This document shows, in pieces, positions 16,797-25,402 of a DNA stretch of 64,000 bases. The position numbers and the translations under genes are program-made. The notes beneath the pieces were generated by a model. It was not told the origin of the DNA. It was given only the letters and a program-made list of their open reading frames with translations, and made no database searches. The DNA comes from CADDYT01 sp035294125 (GTDB lineage: Bacteria; Chloroflexota; Ktedonobacteria; Ktedonobacterales; Ktedonobacteraceae): contig DATGLM010000069.1 of assembly GCA_035294125.1 (NCBI GenBank), forward strand, positions 21,414 to 85,413. The letters are read 5' to 3'. Each line of letters opens with the position of its first letter. The stretch's first letter is position 1.

Positions 16797-17024
16797 GTGG
16801 AGGTGGACGTGGACGCAGATGTGGAAATAGTTTTATACTCTCTTTACTGGCTCGCGGCGCTCACGCCGGACGTTTCGATGCTTCCTCCTGATGATATCTT
16901 CGCAGAAACCGCGCACCACTTCTTCCGGGATCAACAATGGGACTATGCAACGGATCCGCTCTCTGAACCTGCATCGACTCCACTGTTAGAGGGTATAGAG
17001 AAAGTTTTCGGAAGAGGGAGATGA
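16797..17024 (+). CDS. Small acidic hypothetical protein
   Basis: 75 codons start at GTG behind AAGGGAAAATGAG and end three bases before the glycosyltransferase start, so the two are probably co-translated. The product is acidic (repeated Val-Asp at the start) with one moderately hydrophobic stretch (LYSLYWLAAL). No family is recognised. The valine-rich beginning comes from a GTGGA/GTGGAC repeat, so the exact start is uncertain. Confidence 0.4.
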   Translation: MEVDVDADVEIVLYSLYWLAALTPDVSMLPPDDIFAETAHHFFRDQQWDYATDPLSEPASTPLLEGIEKVFGRGR

Positions 17025-17027
17025 ATA

Positions 17028-19421
17028 ATGCGGGCAAAAAAGAAGGCCAGGAGGGAAAAGAGGCAGGAAGAACAGGCTGTAAGAAAGGCTCCGCCGCGTC
17101 TGAGCGTGATTCTCTGTACGTACAACAGGCGCAGTCTGGTCCTTTCCACGCTGGCGAGCCTGCGCCGCCAGACATTGCCCCACAACCTGTTCGAAGTGAT
17201 CGTCGTGGATAATGGCTCCAGCGATGACACACTGAATGCCGTGCGCTCCTACGTGAACGCAGGCTCGCAACCGGGAAGGCAGGCGGAGGACAGGTGGCAG
17301 GTGCAGTGTCTCGCGGAACCGCAGAACGGGCTGGCCTATGCCCGCGCGACCGGCTTGCTGGCGGCAACAGGCGAAATAGTCGTCTTCCTCGACGACGACA
17401 CGCTGGTGGACCCCCATTTCCTCGAACGCCTGCTACAAGCATACGACGAGACCGGGGCCGATGCCATCGGTGGGCGCGTTGAGCTGCGCTGGGAAGCACC
17501 TCGTCCGCACTGGCTGCCCGATGAAGCCCTCAGCCTGCTCGGCTACTTCGCCCCCTCCAATAAACGTGTGAGGCTGAATCAACCACTCCAGGCACATACC
17601 GGGGAACAGGAGATTGCTTCCGACGAGGTACTCACCCAGCCATTAATGGAAGCTATCTCAGGGTACAGCATGCTGAGCGAGAACGCAGCATCCGGGGCTC
17701 GCGTGGTGCGTCCCAATCAGAAAAAAGAAGCTTCACTCTCGCCCGGCCTGCCACGATCGGCGGCCTACGTACCGGGATTTACCAGCTTCAGCAGTTGCTG
17801 CTTTTCCGTGAAGATCGAGGCGTTGCGCCGTGCAGGCCTGTTTGCACCGTTCGCGCCATTTGCGCCGTTCTTGAGCAAACGACGGCAGTTGCCAGCACAT
17901 CTGGAAGTCTACGATCTCTGCCGCCGCCTGCATGAGACGGGCAGCCAGCTCTGGTACGAACCGGAGGCAGTCGTCGCCCACCGCGTTCCGGCGGCGCGGC
18001 TCAAACGCGCCTTTTTCACCGGGCGCGCTTACTGGTGGGGGCGTTCCGAGATTACTATGCAGTACACCCAATATACTGACAACATTACCGGCAGCACGAA
18101 CGGGATACAATCCACAATGGCACTCCTACGGGCGCCTGGCCGCGAGGCCTTTGAGGTTGCGATACTGGCACTGTTCTACCGTCCCCTGCTGCGGCTGGCA
18201 GGCCGCCCATCCACCGAACGACTGCAAGCGGCGATGGAGCAGGCGCGACATCAGGGCCGTCTACGACAATATCTGCGCCTGCTGGAACACGCGCCGCTGG
18301 AAATCACGCGGTTGGCCGTGCTGCTGGTCGGCCCCAATCCGACAGGCACACCGGAGGAACCGACCATTGAGCTGCTGGCCCAGGCGCTGCGCTCGCAAGG
18401 GGTAAACTGCACCATCTCGACCCCTGACATCCCAATCTCCTGGCTCTGGCGGCACCGTGCCAACGATGGCTGTGCCATCGGTATCATTCACGTCTACCGG
18501 CCCGGCCTGTTCAATCTGAGCTACCGACAGCGCCAGCGTTTCTGGTTCCGGCTCTGGCTGGCGAGACGCTGGGGCATTCGTCTCGTCACTACAGATGCTG
18601 GTGGCTGGTGGCAGAGCGAGCGCGGTCCGCGTCACCTTGCGCGCCGCACGCTGGAACGTCGCCTGCTGTACAGCAGCGACCGGGTGCTGGCTTCGACGCG
18701 CCTGCCGGAGCAGCTCTATCCCAACAAGAAGCTGCGCCGCCGCGTGCGCTGCCTGCCCCAGCCCGGCTTTCGCGGCTACTACGCGCCTCCGCTGCCACGC
18801 GCTGAAGCACAGCGACAGCTTGGCCTGCCGCGCAACGCCGCTTTCGTCTACCTGTGCCTGACTCACCAGCACACCGCACGCGAACTGCTGCTCTTGATCG
18901 AAGCATTCTCCTCACTCACAGTCAGCATCTCCCCATCTGAGCGGACCAAAAACAGAGGGCTCCAGTTGCTGCTGGCAGGCGCGATAGAGGATAGCCAGCT
19001 CGGCGCGCGCCTTCTGGGGCTGGCCGCGCAGAACCCGGCCATTACTCTCTCGCTCAGAACACCGGGAAGAGCAGAGATGCCGCTCTACCTGGGAGCAGCA
19101 GACGCCGTCGTGCTGCCACATTGCGCCATCGCTCAGGCTGGCAGTCTGGATACAGCCATGCTCGCCCTCTCTTACGAACGCATTATCATCGCCCCCGACC
19201 TGCCGCGCTTCCAGGGCATGCTGCCTCCCGCTGCCTGTCTCTTCTACACCCCCACCAGCCGCGAGTCGCTCGCGCAGGCCCTCCGCAAAGCCCCCACGCG
19301 CCACTACTCGCTCCAGCCGCAGGATGCCGCCGCACTCGACGCCAGCACAGGCTGGAGCGAGTACGCCACCCGCCTGATAAAAATCTACCAGGAGATATTA
19401 CGAAGCGGATTATCAGAATGA
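17028..19421 (+). CDS. Bifunctional glycosyltransferase, GT2 domain plus GT4-like domain
   Basis: 797 residues. The N-terminal 330 form a GT-A family 2 domain: SVILCTYNR (26-34), VVDNGSSD (59-66) and the metal-binding acidic triplet in FLDDDTLVD (122-124 are Asp). From about residue 425, VAVLLVGPNPTGTPEEP opens a GT-B, GT4-like half with a Rossmann-type C-terminal section (LLLAGAIEDSQLG, then PLYLGAADAVVLPH). The usual GT4 E-x7-E motif is not obvious, so the second half may be weakened. It is probably cytoplasmic and used for cell-surface glycan assembly. AGAGGGAG precedes the ATG. Confidence 0.8.
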   Translation: MRAKKKARREKRQEEQAVRKAPPRLSVILCTYNRRSLVLSTLASLRRQTLPHNLFEVIVVDNGSSDDTLNAVRSYVNAGSQPGRQAEDRWQVQCLAEPQNGLAYARATGLLAATGEIVVFLDDDTLVDPHFLERLLQAYDETGADAIGGRVELRWEAPRPHWLPDEALSLLGYFAPSNKRVRLNQPLQAHTGEQEIASDEVLTQPLMEAISGYSMLSENAASGARVVRPNQKKEASLSPGLPRSAAYVPGFTSFSSCCFSVKIEALRRAGLFAPFAPFAPFLSKRRQLPAHLEVYDLCRRLHETGSQLWYEPEAVVAHRVPAARLKRAFFTGRAYWWGRSEITMQYTQYTDNITGSTNGIQSTMALLRAPGREAFEVAILALFYRPLLRLAGRPSTERLQAAMEQARHQGRLRQYLRLLEHAPLEITRLAVLLVGPNPTGTPEEPTIELLAQALRSQGVNCTISTPDIPISWLWRHRANDGCAIGIIHVYRPGLFNLSYRQRQRFWFRLWLARRWGIRLVTTDAGGWWQSERGPRHLARRTLERRLLYSSDRVLASTRLPEQLYPNKKLRRRVRCLPQPGFRGYYAPPLPRAEAQRQLGLPRNAAFVYLCLTHQHTARELLLLIEAFSSLTVSISPSERTKNRGLQLLLAGAIEDSQLGARLLGLAAQNPAITLSLRTPGRAEMPLYLGAADAVVLPHCAIAQAGSLDTAMLALSYERIIIAPDLPRFQGMLPPAACLFYTPTSRESLAQALRKAPTRHYSLQPQDAAALDASTGWSEYATRLIKIYQEILRSGLSE

Positions 19422-19754
19422 GATGGAAAAGTGGAGATAAATTTTTTCAGCAAAGTTATTTCATGAATTTCATCAGATCATTTTTATTTGATTCGAGGCA
19501 TTCTCCCATGCAGATAGTATCTCACTCGCTGTCCTTTCTTCCCATCAGCCGTCTTTATCTTCCTCATTATCAATCTGAACCTTTATCAGAAGGCAGAAGA
19601 CACGAATATTGAACACGCATAATGCCCCGATGGCAGGTCTCTCATTATCGGCCTATATCTCGCTAATGATGAAATATCCCTGAAAAATCTTGACATTTCA
19701 CTGAAATTATGTTACATATTTCATATAAGTGGTCGGTAGACGAGTGAAGTATGC
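19422..19754. other. Intergenic region before the LacI-type regulator
   Basis: An AT-rich stretch of about 330 bases. It contains the promoter and palindrome listed next. No coding sequence was recognised. Confidence 0.5.
19690..19723 (+). promoter_or_regulatory. Promoter and possible operator of the LacI-type regulator
   Basis: TTGACA (19690-19695), 17 bases, TACATA (19713-19718). Inside the spacer, ATTTCA-C-TGAAAT (19695-19707) is a palindrome, and ATTTCA recurs at 19718-19723. This arrangement suits autoregulation by the downstream repressor. Confidence 0.5.
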
Positions 19755-20864
19755 ATGCCGTGGAGCAACGAGAAGATGGCAAATATCGTTACCATCAAAG
19801 ATGTCGCTCAACTTGCGGAGGTTTCCATAGGAACCGTCTCGCGTGTCTTCAATCATCATAGCAATGTCAACGGAGACATACGAGAGCGCGTTTTAAAAGC
19901 GGCAGCCGAGCTAGGCTATAGCGGCCCGGCGGGAAGAAGTAGCACCGTTCAAAAGAAGGGCAAGGCACTCAAAGAGATCGGCTTTCTCCTCTATTTACGG
20001 GACTCGACGGAAGATGGGACCATTGCGCCTTTCTGGGCCAATATCCTGCATGGCGCTGAAGCAGAGGCGCAGAAGTCAAACATCAAAGTGACGTACCAGG
20101 CAATCAATAGCACACGAGAGACACCACAAAGCCTGCCAGGGAGATTGCATGAAATGCGCCTGGGTGGCGTCCTCCTCGTTGGCCCGGCCGATGCGGCGAC
20201 CATTGATGCCATACGGTCGCTCAATATTCCCCTCGTGCTGGTAGATAACTATATGCGCAGGCCCGCCCTGGACGCCGTGCTTTCCGCCAATTTCGAAGGC
20301 ACGATGGAAGCCATCGAGTACCTGATAAGTCAGGGTCATCGCCGTATTGCCGCCATCTGCGGCCCTCTGAGCGCAGGTCCGCACCCCACCAACATTTTAT
20401 ACACCATCGAGTGGCGCATCAGGGGATACCGCGAAGCTCTGCTCAACGCCGGGCTGTCCGTTGACGAATCGCTGATCGAGGTCTGTGTGCTCTCTCCGGA
20501 GGGTGGCTACGAAACTTGCAAACGACTCATTGCCAGGGGAATGCCGTGCAGTGCAATCTTCTGCGCGAACGATCCTACCGCTATTGGCGTCTTAAAGGCC
20601 CTGCGTGAGGAGGGCTTCAGAGTCCCGCAGGATGTCTCAGTAGTTGGCTTTGATGATGACATGGCCGAATATCTTACGCCTGCCCTGACCACAGTACGGG
20701 TCAATAAGGAGGCTATGGGCGCTACTGCCGTGAACACATTGATCGAACGGTTCAAAAATCCCGGCGCGGTCGCTAAGACGATCACGCTGGGAGTTGAACT
20801 GATCAAACGCGACTCGGTTGGCCCCCTATCCTCACACCGTGACAAACCGATAACGTCCTCGTAG
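19755..20864 (+). CDS. LacI-family transcriptional regulator
   Basis: 369 residues. The helix-turn-helix (TIKDVAQLAEVSIGTVSRVFN) is within the first 35 residues, followed by a periplasmic-binding-protein-like ligand domain with GVLLVGPAD, the RRIAAICGP segment and VVGFDDDMAEYLTPALTTV. It should repress the downstream sugar uptake and hydrolase genes until an oligosaccharide binds. ATG 19776 with GGAG upstream is an alternative start seven codons later, and its product (MANIVTIKDV) looks more family-like. It lies about 100 bases before the solute-binding protein gene. Confidence 0.9.
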   Translation: MPWSNEKMANIVTIKDVAQLAEVSIGTVSRVFNHHSNVNGDIRERVLKAAAELGYSGPAGRSSTVQKKGKALKEIGFLLYLRDSTEDGTIAPFWANILHGAEAEAQKSNIKVTYQAINSTRETPQSLPGRLHEMRLGGVLLVGPADAATIDAIRSLNIPLVLVDNYMRRPALDAVLSANFEGTMEAIEYLISQGHRRIAAICGPLSAGPHPTNILYTIEWRIRGYREALLNAGLSVDESLIEVCVLSPEGGYETCKRLIARGMPCSAIFCANDPTAIGVLKALREEGFRVPQDVSVVGFDDDMAEYLTPALTTVRVNKEAMGATAVNTLIERFKNPGAVAKTITLGVELIKRDSVGPLSSHRDKPITSS

Positions 20865-20960
20865 CTTTGCTTCTTAGTTGAGACAACGATGTTCTTGCGT
20901 CCTTGTAGGAAGTACCTGTTTAGAACGTGCTAGACAACTACTTTATCAGGAGAAGGAACA

Positions 20961-22286
20961 ATGAAGTCGAGTAAACTTATCTGGTCCTGCGCGCTCATCT
21001 TTTTGCTGAGCCTCGTCCTGGCCGCGTGTGGAGGTGGGGGAAATGGCAGTGGCTCTCCAGGCAGCGTTTCAATTACGTTCTGGGCTGCTCCCAATCCTCC
21101 ACAGGAAGCCTTCTGGAGTGCAATGGCGCAGGAATACATGGCAAGCCACCACAACGTGCAGATTACGGTGACGGCCATGCCCTCAACGCCATCTTCGGAA
21201 TCCGCCATCCAGAGCGCCATCGCGGGCGGAACTGCCCCCACAGCTTCGGAAAACATCTTTTCCGGCTTCGCCTCCACACTGGTCAGTGATCAGGCGATTG
21301 TCCCGCTTGATCAGATGCCCGGCTGGAACAACGTCATTCAGGCGCGCAACATGACTCAGGTCATCAGCAACTGGAAGTTCAGCGATGGTCACACCTATGT
21401 CTTGCCGCTGTATACCAACGCGATGCTGGTCGGCTGGCGCATGGACATCCTCAAGCAGCTTGGCTATAACACGCCGCCTCAAACCTATAGCCAGGTTATC
21501 GCTATGGGCGAAAAGCTCAAACAGAAATTTCCTAACAAGTTTGTCTGGGCGGACAGCGACCTTGTGACCGATCTCTGGTACAACCGCTGGTTTGACTTCT
21601 TCACGCTCTACGACGCGGCCAGCAACGGCCACTCCTTTGCCAGCAGCAACCAGCTTACCGCGGATAATACTGCAGCCGTGGGTGTGCTCTCGTTCATTAG
21701 CAACTTGCAGCAAAAAAATCTGCTGCTGACACAGAACGTTACCGATCCATTCGAGACCGGTCTCTCGGTAATGGAAATCATCGGCCCCTGGACATTCCCG
21801 ACGTGGGCACAGAAATACCCGAATCTGAAGTATAACGACACCTACGCACTAACGCCGCCGCCCATTCCAGACGGTTATCCCACGGGCCAGCAGGTCAAGA
21901 CATTCGCCGATGCCAAGGGCGTGGTGATCTACAAACAGGCCTCCCAGGCCCAGCAATTGGCCGCGTGGCAATTCATCGACTGGGTGCTCTCCGACTCGCA
22001 GCATGATTTGCAGTGGCTGCAAAAGACAGATCTGCCCCCGGCCCGCGATGACCTGGGCACCAATTCCCTTTTCACGTCGTTCTTCAACCAGAATCCAGAG
22101 CTGGCACCCTATGCAAAGGAAATTCCCGAAGCAGTGCCACCGATGAAAAATCAGAACTACGTGAACCTGCAAACAACACTGGGCGATGATGCCGTCATTC
22201 CAGTCGCTAAGGGACAGAAGACAGCACAGCAGGCCTGGAACGCCTGGGTAGCGACCGCACAGTCCCTTGTGAACAGCGGCAGTTAG
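20961..22286 (+). CDS. Sugar ABC transporter solute-binding lipoprotein
   Basis: 441 residues with a signal peptide ending in the lipobox LAAC (Cys23) and a flexible Gly/Ser linker. The mature part resembles family 1 extracellular sugar-binding proteins: SITFWAAPNPPQEAFW at the start, and YVLPLYTNAMLVGWRMDIL in the middle. It would be anchored outside the membrane and deliver oligosaccharide to the two permeases encoded next. No ATPase gene is in the locus, so a shared MsiK/MalK-type ATPase elsewhere is needed. AGGAGAAGGAAC precedes the ATG. Confidence 0.92.
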   Translation: MKSSKLIWSCALIFLLSLVLAACGGGGNGSGSPGSVSITFWAAPNPPQEAFWSAMAQEYMASHHNVQITVTAMPSTPSSESAIQSAIAGGTAPTASENIFSGFASTLVSDQAIVPLDQMPGWNNVIQARNMTQVISNWKFSDGHTYVLPLYTNAMLVGWRMDILKQLGYNTPPQTYSQVIAMGEKLKQKFPNKFVWADSDLVTDLWYNRWFDFFTLYDAASNGHSFASSNQLTADNTAAVGVLSFISNLQQKNLLLTQNVTDPFETGLSVMEIIGPWTFPTWAQKYPNLKYNDTYALTPPPIPDGYPTGQQVKTFADAKGVVIYKQASQAQQLAAWQFIDWVLSDSQHDLQWLQKTDLPPARDDLGTNSLFTSFFNQNPELAPYAKEIPEAVPPMKNQNYVNLQTTLGDDAVIPVAKGQKTAQQAWNAWVATAQSLVNSGS

Positions 22287-22299
22287 TAGCGATAGCGGC

Positions 22300-22340
22300 A
22301 GGGTGATCCCTTTTCGCAGGGCATCACCCTGTTCCTTTTC
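22300..22340 (+). terminator. Hairpin between binding-protein and permease genes
   Basis: CAGGGTGAT (22300-22308) pairs with ATCACCCTG (22324-22332), extended by CCC/GGG across one bulged C, and is followed by TTCCTTTT. It probably causes partial termination or mRNA protection, so that the binding protein is made in excess. Confidence 0.75.
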
Positions 22341-22358
22341 CAATACAGGGGGTTGGCT

Positions 22359-23264
22359 ATGGCTCAAATCGAAAGCAGCAGCAAAACGGTCCTGCCGGTC
22401 GCTGCGCAGGCCGCAGTTCGCCCGACGGCTGCTCGCATCCGCAGAAGCCGGGGCAAGGGCGTCGGCATCTACATCCTGGCCGTACCTATTCTGGTAATCA
22501 TGGTCCTGCCCTACTTCTACCTGCTGGTACAATCGTTCGCGCCCTGGGACCAGGTGGATAAACAGTTCCTCCCCGGCTCATTGAGCTTGCGCTCCTACGA
22601 GTGGATATGGACAGGTGGCGGATTTGGCCTGCCTGAGCCGTGGGTACAGGCATTTTTTAACAGTGTGCTTGTCAGTTCTGCAGACAGCATCAGCATTGTC
22701 GCGGTAGGAGCGATTGTTGGCTATGCCCTCTCGGTGCTGAAGTTTCGCGGCCAGTCGTTGATCAACAACTTCATCCTCTTTCAGATGTTCTACCCGGCTA
22801 TCATCCTGCTCGTCCCGACATTCCTGATTATCCGCTACGCCGGGCTGTATAACACTTATTGGGCGATGATTCTCCCACGACTGGTCAGCCTGTGGGCCAT
22901 CTTTATGTACACCAGCTTCTTCCGCTCAGTCCCTCACGAGATCATTGAAGCGGCCCGCATCGATGGCGCGAGCGAACTCGGCATCATCTTCCGCATCATG
23001 ATACCCATGTCGCGTTCCATCACCACTGTGATCTTTCTCTTCGTCTTTATGGATCGCTGGACCGAGTTGCTGTGGGACTTGATCGTCGTGAAGAATCCCT
23101 ACACGGAAACGCTGAACGTCCTGCTGACCACGCTGTTCGGACCATACGGCTCCTACCCCGGTCCGCTCTACGCGGCGGGCGTGCTGCTGACGTTCCCAAT
23201 ACTCATCCTCTTTATCATTTTCAGCCGCAACTTCATCAAGGGCGTTCAGATTGTCCTGCGCTAA
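22359..23264 (+). CDS. Sugar ABC transporter permease, MalG-type
   Basis: 301 residues with six membrane helices and the cytoplasmic EAA loop EAARIDGASELGIIFRIMIP that docks on the ATPase. The N terminus carries a basic patch (RIRRSRGKG) before the first helix. The start ATG 22359 lies seven bases after AGGGGG; a TTG two codons earlier is less likely. It is transcribed with the MalF-type partner that follows. The MalG-before-MalF order is the reverse of the usual one. Confidence 0.92.
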   Translation: MAQIESSSKTVLPVAAQAAVRPTAARIRRSRGKGVGIYILAVPILVIMVLPYFYLLVQSFAPWDQVDKQFLPGSLSLRSYEWIWTGGGFGLPEPWVQAFFNSVLVSSADSISIVAVGAIVGYALSVLKFRGQSLINNFILFQMFYPAIILLVPTFLIIRYAGLYNTYWAMILPRLVSLWAIFMYTSFFRSVPHEIIEAARIDGASELGIIFRIMIPMSRSITTVIFLFVFMDRWTELLWDLIVVKNPYTETLNVLLTTLFGPYGSYPGPLYAAGVLLTFPILILFIIFSRNFIKGVQIVLR

Positions 23265-23295
23265 CGAGAGGCAGGAGAGGAAAGGAGGCACTATT

Positions 23296-24216
23296 ATGAT
23301 GGCAGCACGGGCAAACGGGAAGCGGGCGAGTGCAGGGGAGCGGCGCAAGAGAGAAACACAGGGCTGGCTACTGACCAGTCCCTACCTGATCTTCATGCTC
23401 ATCTTTTTCCTGATCCCACTACTATGGAGCATCTACCTGGTCTTCCAGCGTTGGGATCTGATCGCGCCCACACCCACTTTTGTTGGGCTGGCGAATTTTA
23501 AGGAAGCATTCACCAGTGCGCGCATCCTGCAAGCCTTTCTGGTGACCTACAAATTCTTGATTCTCTTTGTGCCGGTGGTAATGGCAGCCTCCATCGCGCT
23601 GGCGTTGATCGTTCACAACATCCCGCGTTTCAAGGCGCTTTTTGCCGTGGGCTTCTTCCTGCCTTACCTGGCATCAGGCGTCGTAATCTCGCTGGTTGTG
23701 CGTGGTATACTGTCCTATAACAGCCCGTTCAATGGCTTGCTGCGCACCGTGTTTGGCACCTCACCGGACTGGCTGGGCAACCCTGTCCTGGCCATCCTGG
23801 TGATTACGTTGATGATCGTCTGGAAGTTCGCGGGTTACTACTCTCTGATCTTCATGGCAGGACTGCAGGGTATTCCAGGCGAACTGTATGAGGCGGCGGC
23901 AATCGATGGAGCCGGGGCCTGGACACAGTTCTGGCGGGTGACGCTGCCCATGCTCTACCCCGCCATTTACACTGTGCTGATCCTGGCCGTGGGATTGACC
24001 TTCTCCATCTTCACCGAGCCATTTGTGCTGACCAATGGTGGGCCACAGAACGCGACGCTAACATGGCAACTGGAAATCTACTACCAGGCATTCGAGCAGT
24101 TCCGCGCCGGTTATGGCGCGACCGTTGCCCTGCTGAATGCGGCTGTTACACTGATCTCAATCTTGATTATCCGCCGTATCGTCGAAGCCTGGGGACGCCA
24201 TTACGGCTGGGATTAA
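23296..24216 (+). CDS. Sugar ABC transporter permease, MalF-type
   Basis: 306 residues and six membrane helices, with the EAA loop EAAAIDGAGAWTQFWRVTLP. SPYLIFMLIFFLIPLLW is the typical first helix. AAAGGAGG (23281-23288) sets the start at ATG 23296, although the frame extends back into the previous gene. It pairs with the MalG-type protein to form the membrane channel. Confidence 0.92.
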   Translation: MMAARANGKRASAGERRKRETQGWLLTSPYLIFMLIFFLIPLLWSIYLVFQRWDLIAPTPTFVGLANFKEAFTSARILQAFLVTYKFLILFVPVVMAASIALALIVHNIPRFKALFAVGFFLPYLASGVVISLVVRGILSYNSPFNGLLRTVFGTSPDWLGNPVLAILVITLMIVWKFAGYYSLIFMAGLQGIPGELYEAAAIDGAGAWTQFWRVTLPMLYPAIYTVLILAVGLTFSIFTEPFVLTNGGPQNATLTWQLEIYYQAFEQFRAGYGATVALLNAAVTLISILIIRRIVEAWGRHYGWD

Positions 24217-24239
24217 AGAAAAGGAATGTGAGTTATCGT

Positions 24240-25304
24240 ATGGCAGACATCGCAAAACGCTTCGCAAGCAACCCGATTCTGCGCCCACAGGATGTGAAAC
24301 CGAGCCTGGAGGGCTTGCAGGTGGAATGCCTGCTCAATCCAGGAGCATTCCGCTATCAGGGAAAGACCGCGCTGCTGCTGCGCGTGGCCGAACGCCCACA
24401 GCAGAAAGAGGGCATAGTGAGTACGCCCATTCTCGACCCGGAGGCAGCGGGCGGCATACGCATTCTTGAGTTTCGCCGTGACGATCCCGACCTTATCGAT
24501 GAGGGCGACCCGCGTGCCTTCAAGTACAAGGGGCAGACCTACCTGACAACCCTTTCGCACCTCAGGCTGGCATGGAGCGAAGATGGCGTTAACTTCCGCG
24601 TCGATGAGTCGCCCACCATGCTGGGCCAGGGTCCGCTTGAGTCTTTCGGCATCGAGGACTGCCGCGTAACCGAGATCGAAGGAACGTTTTATCTCACCTA
24701 TACGGCAGTCTCGCCCTATGGCATCGGCGTATCCATGAGCAGTACTACCGACTGGCAGCATTTCACGCATCACGGTATGATTATCCCGCCAACGAACAAG
24801 GACAACGCCCTGTTCCCTGAGAAGATCGGCGACTACTATTACATTCTCCACCGCCCCAGTGGCTTCGGCATTGGTGGCAGCTATATCTGGCTCAGCCGCT
24901 CGCCAGACCTGCTGCACTGGGGCGAGCATACCTGCCTGGCGGTCACTCGCCCCGGCATGTGGGATTCGGCTCGCGTCGGCGCCGGAGCCTCTCCCGTGCG
25001 CACAGCGGCTGGCTGGCTGGAAATCTATCATGGAGCGGACGAGCAGCATCGCTACTGCCTGGGAGCACTGCTGCTCGATGCCGACAATCCGGCAAAAGTG
25101 CTTGCCAGATCGCGGGAACCGATTATGGAGCCAATTATGGACTACGAGAAGGCTGGCTTCTTCGGCAACGTGGTCTTTACAAACGGCATGGTCGTCGATG
25201 GAGATCAGATTACCCTCTATTATGGCGCATCGGACGAAGTGGTCTGCGGCGCTACCATCTCTATGCAAGAGATGATACATTTTCAATCCCAGATGGGAGG
25301 GTGA
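24240..25304 (+). CDS. Glycoside hydrolase family 130 (manno-oligosaccharide phosphorylase or mannosidase)
   Basis: 354 residues forming a five-bladed propeller: NPILRPQD at the N terminus, DEGDPRAFKYKGQTYL, then GIEDCRVTEIEGTFYLTYTAVS. These are the repeated blade motifs of GH130. Family members phosphorolyse or hydrolyse beta-1,2- or beta-1,4-linked mannose at the reducing-end glucose or mannose. No signal peptide is present, so it acts on imported oligosaccharide. AAAGGAATG precedes the ATG, which lies 24 bases after the permease stop. The subfamily and exact linkage are not resolved. Confidence 0.85.
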   Translation: MADIAKRFASNPILRPQDVKPSLEGLQVECLLNPGAFRYQGKTALLLRVAERPQQKEGIVSTPILDPEAAGGIRILEFRRDDPDLIDEGDPRAFKYKGQTYLTTLSHLRLAWSEDGVNFRVDESPTMLGQGPLESFGIEDCRVTEIEGTFYLTYTAVSPYGIGVSMSSTTDWQHFTHHGMIIPPTNKDNALFPEKIGDYYYILHRPSGFGIGGSYIWLSRSPDLLHWGEHTCLAVTRPGMWDSARVGAGASPVRTAAGWLEIYHGADEQHRYCLGALLLDADNPAKVLARSREPIMEPIMDYEKAGFFGNVVFTNGMVVDGDQITLYYGASDEVVCGATISMQEMIHFQSQMGG

Positions 25305-25402
25305 TAAAGAGCCTGGCGCGCGCCGCTTCTCCCGGAGGAGTCTATCATTAAACGCGAAATAATCAAGAGCAAAGGCATTAGAGCAGTAGATTGGAGATAT
25401 TG

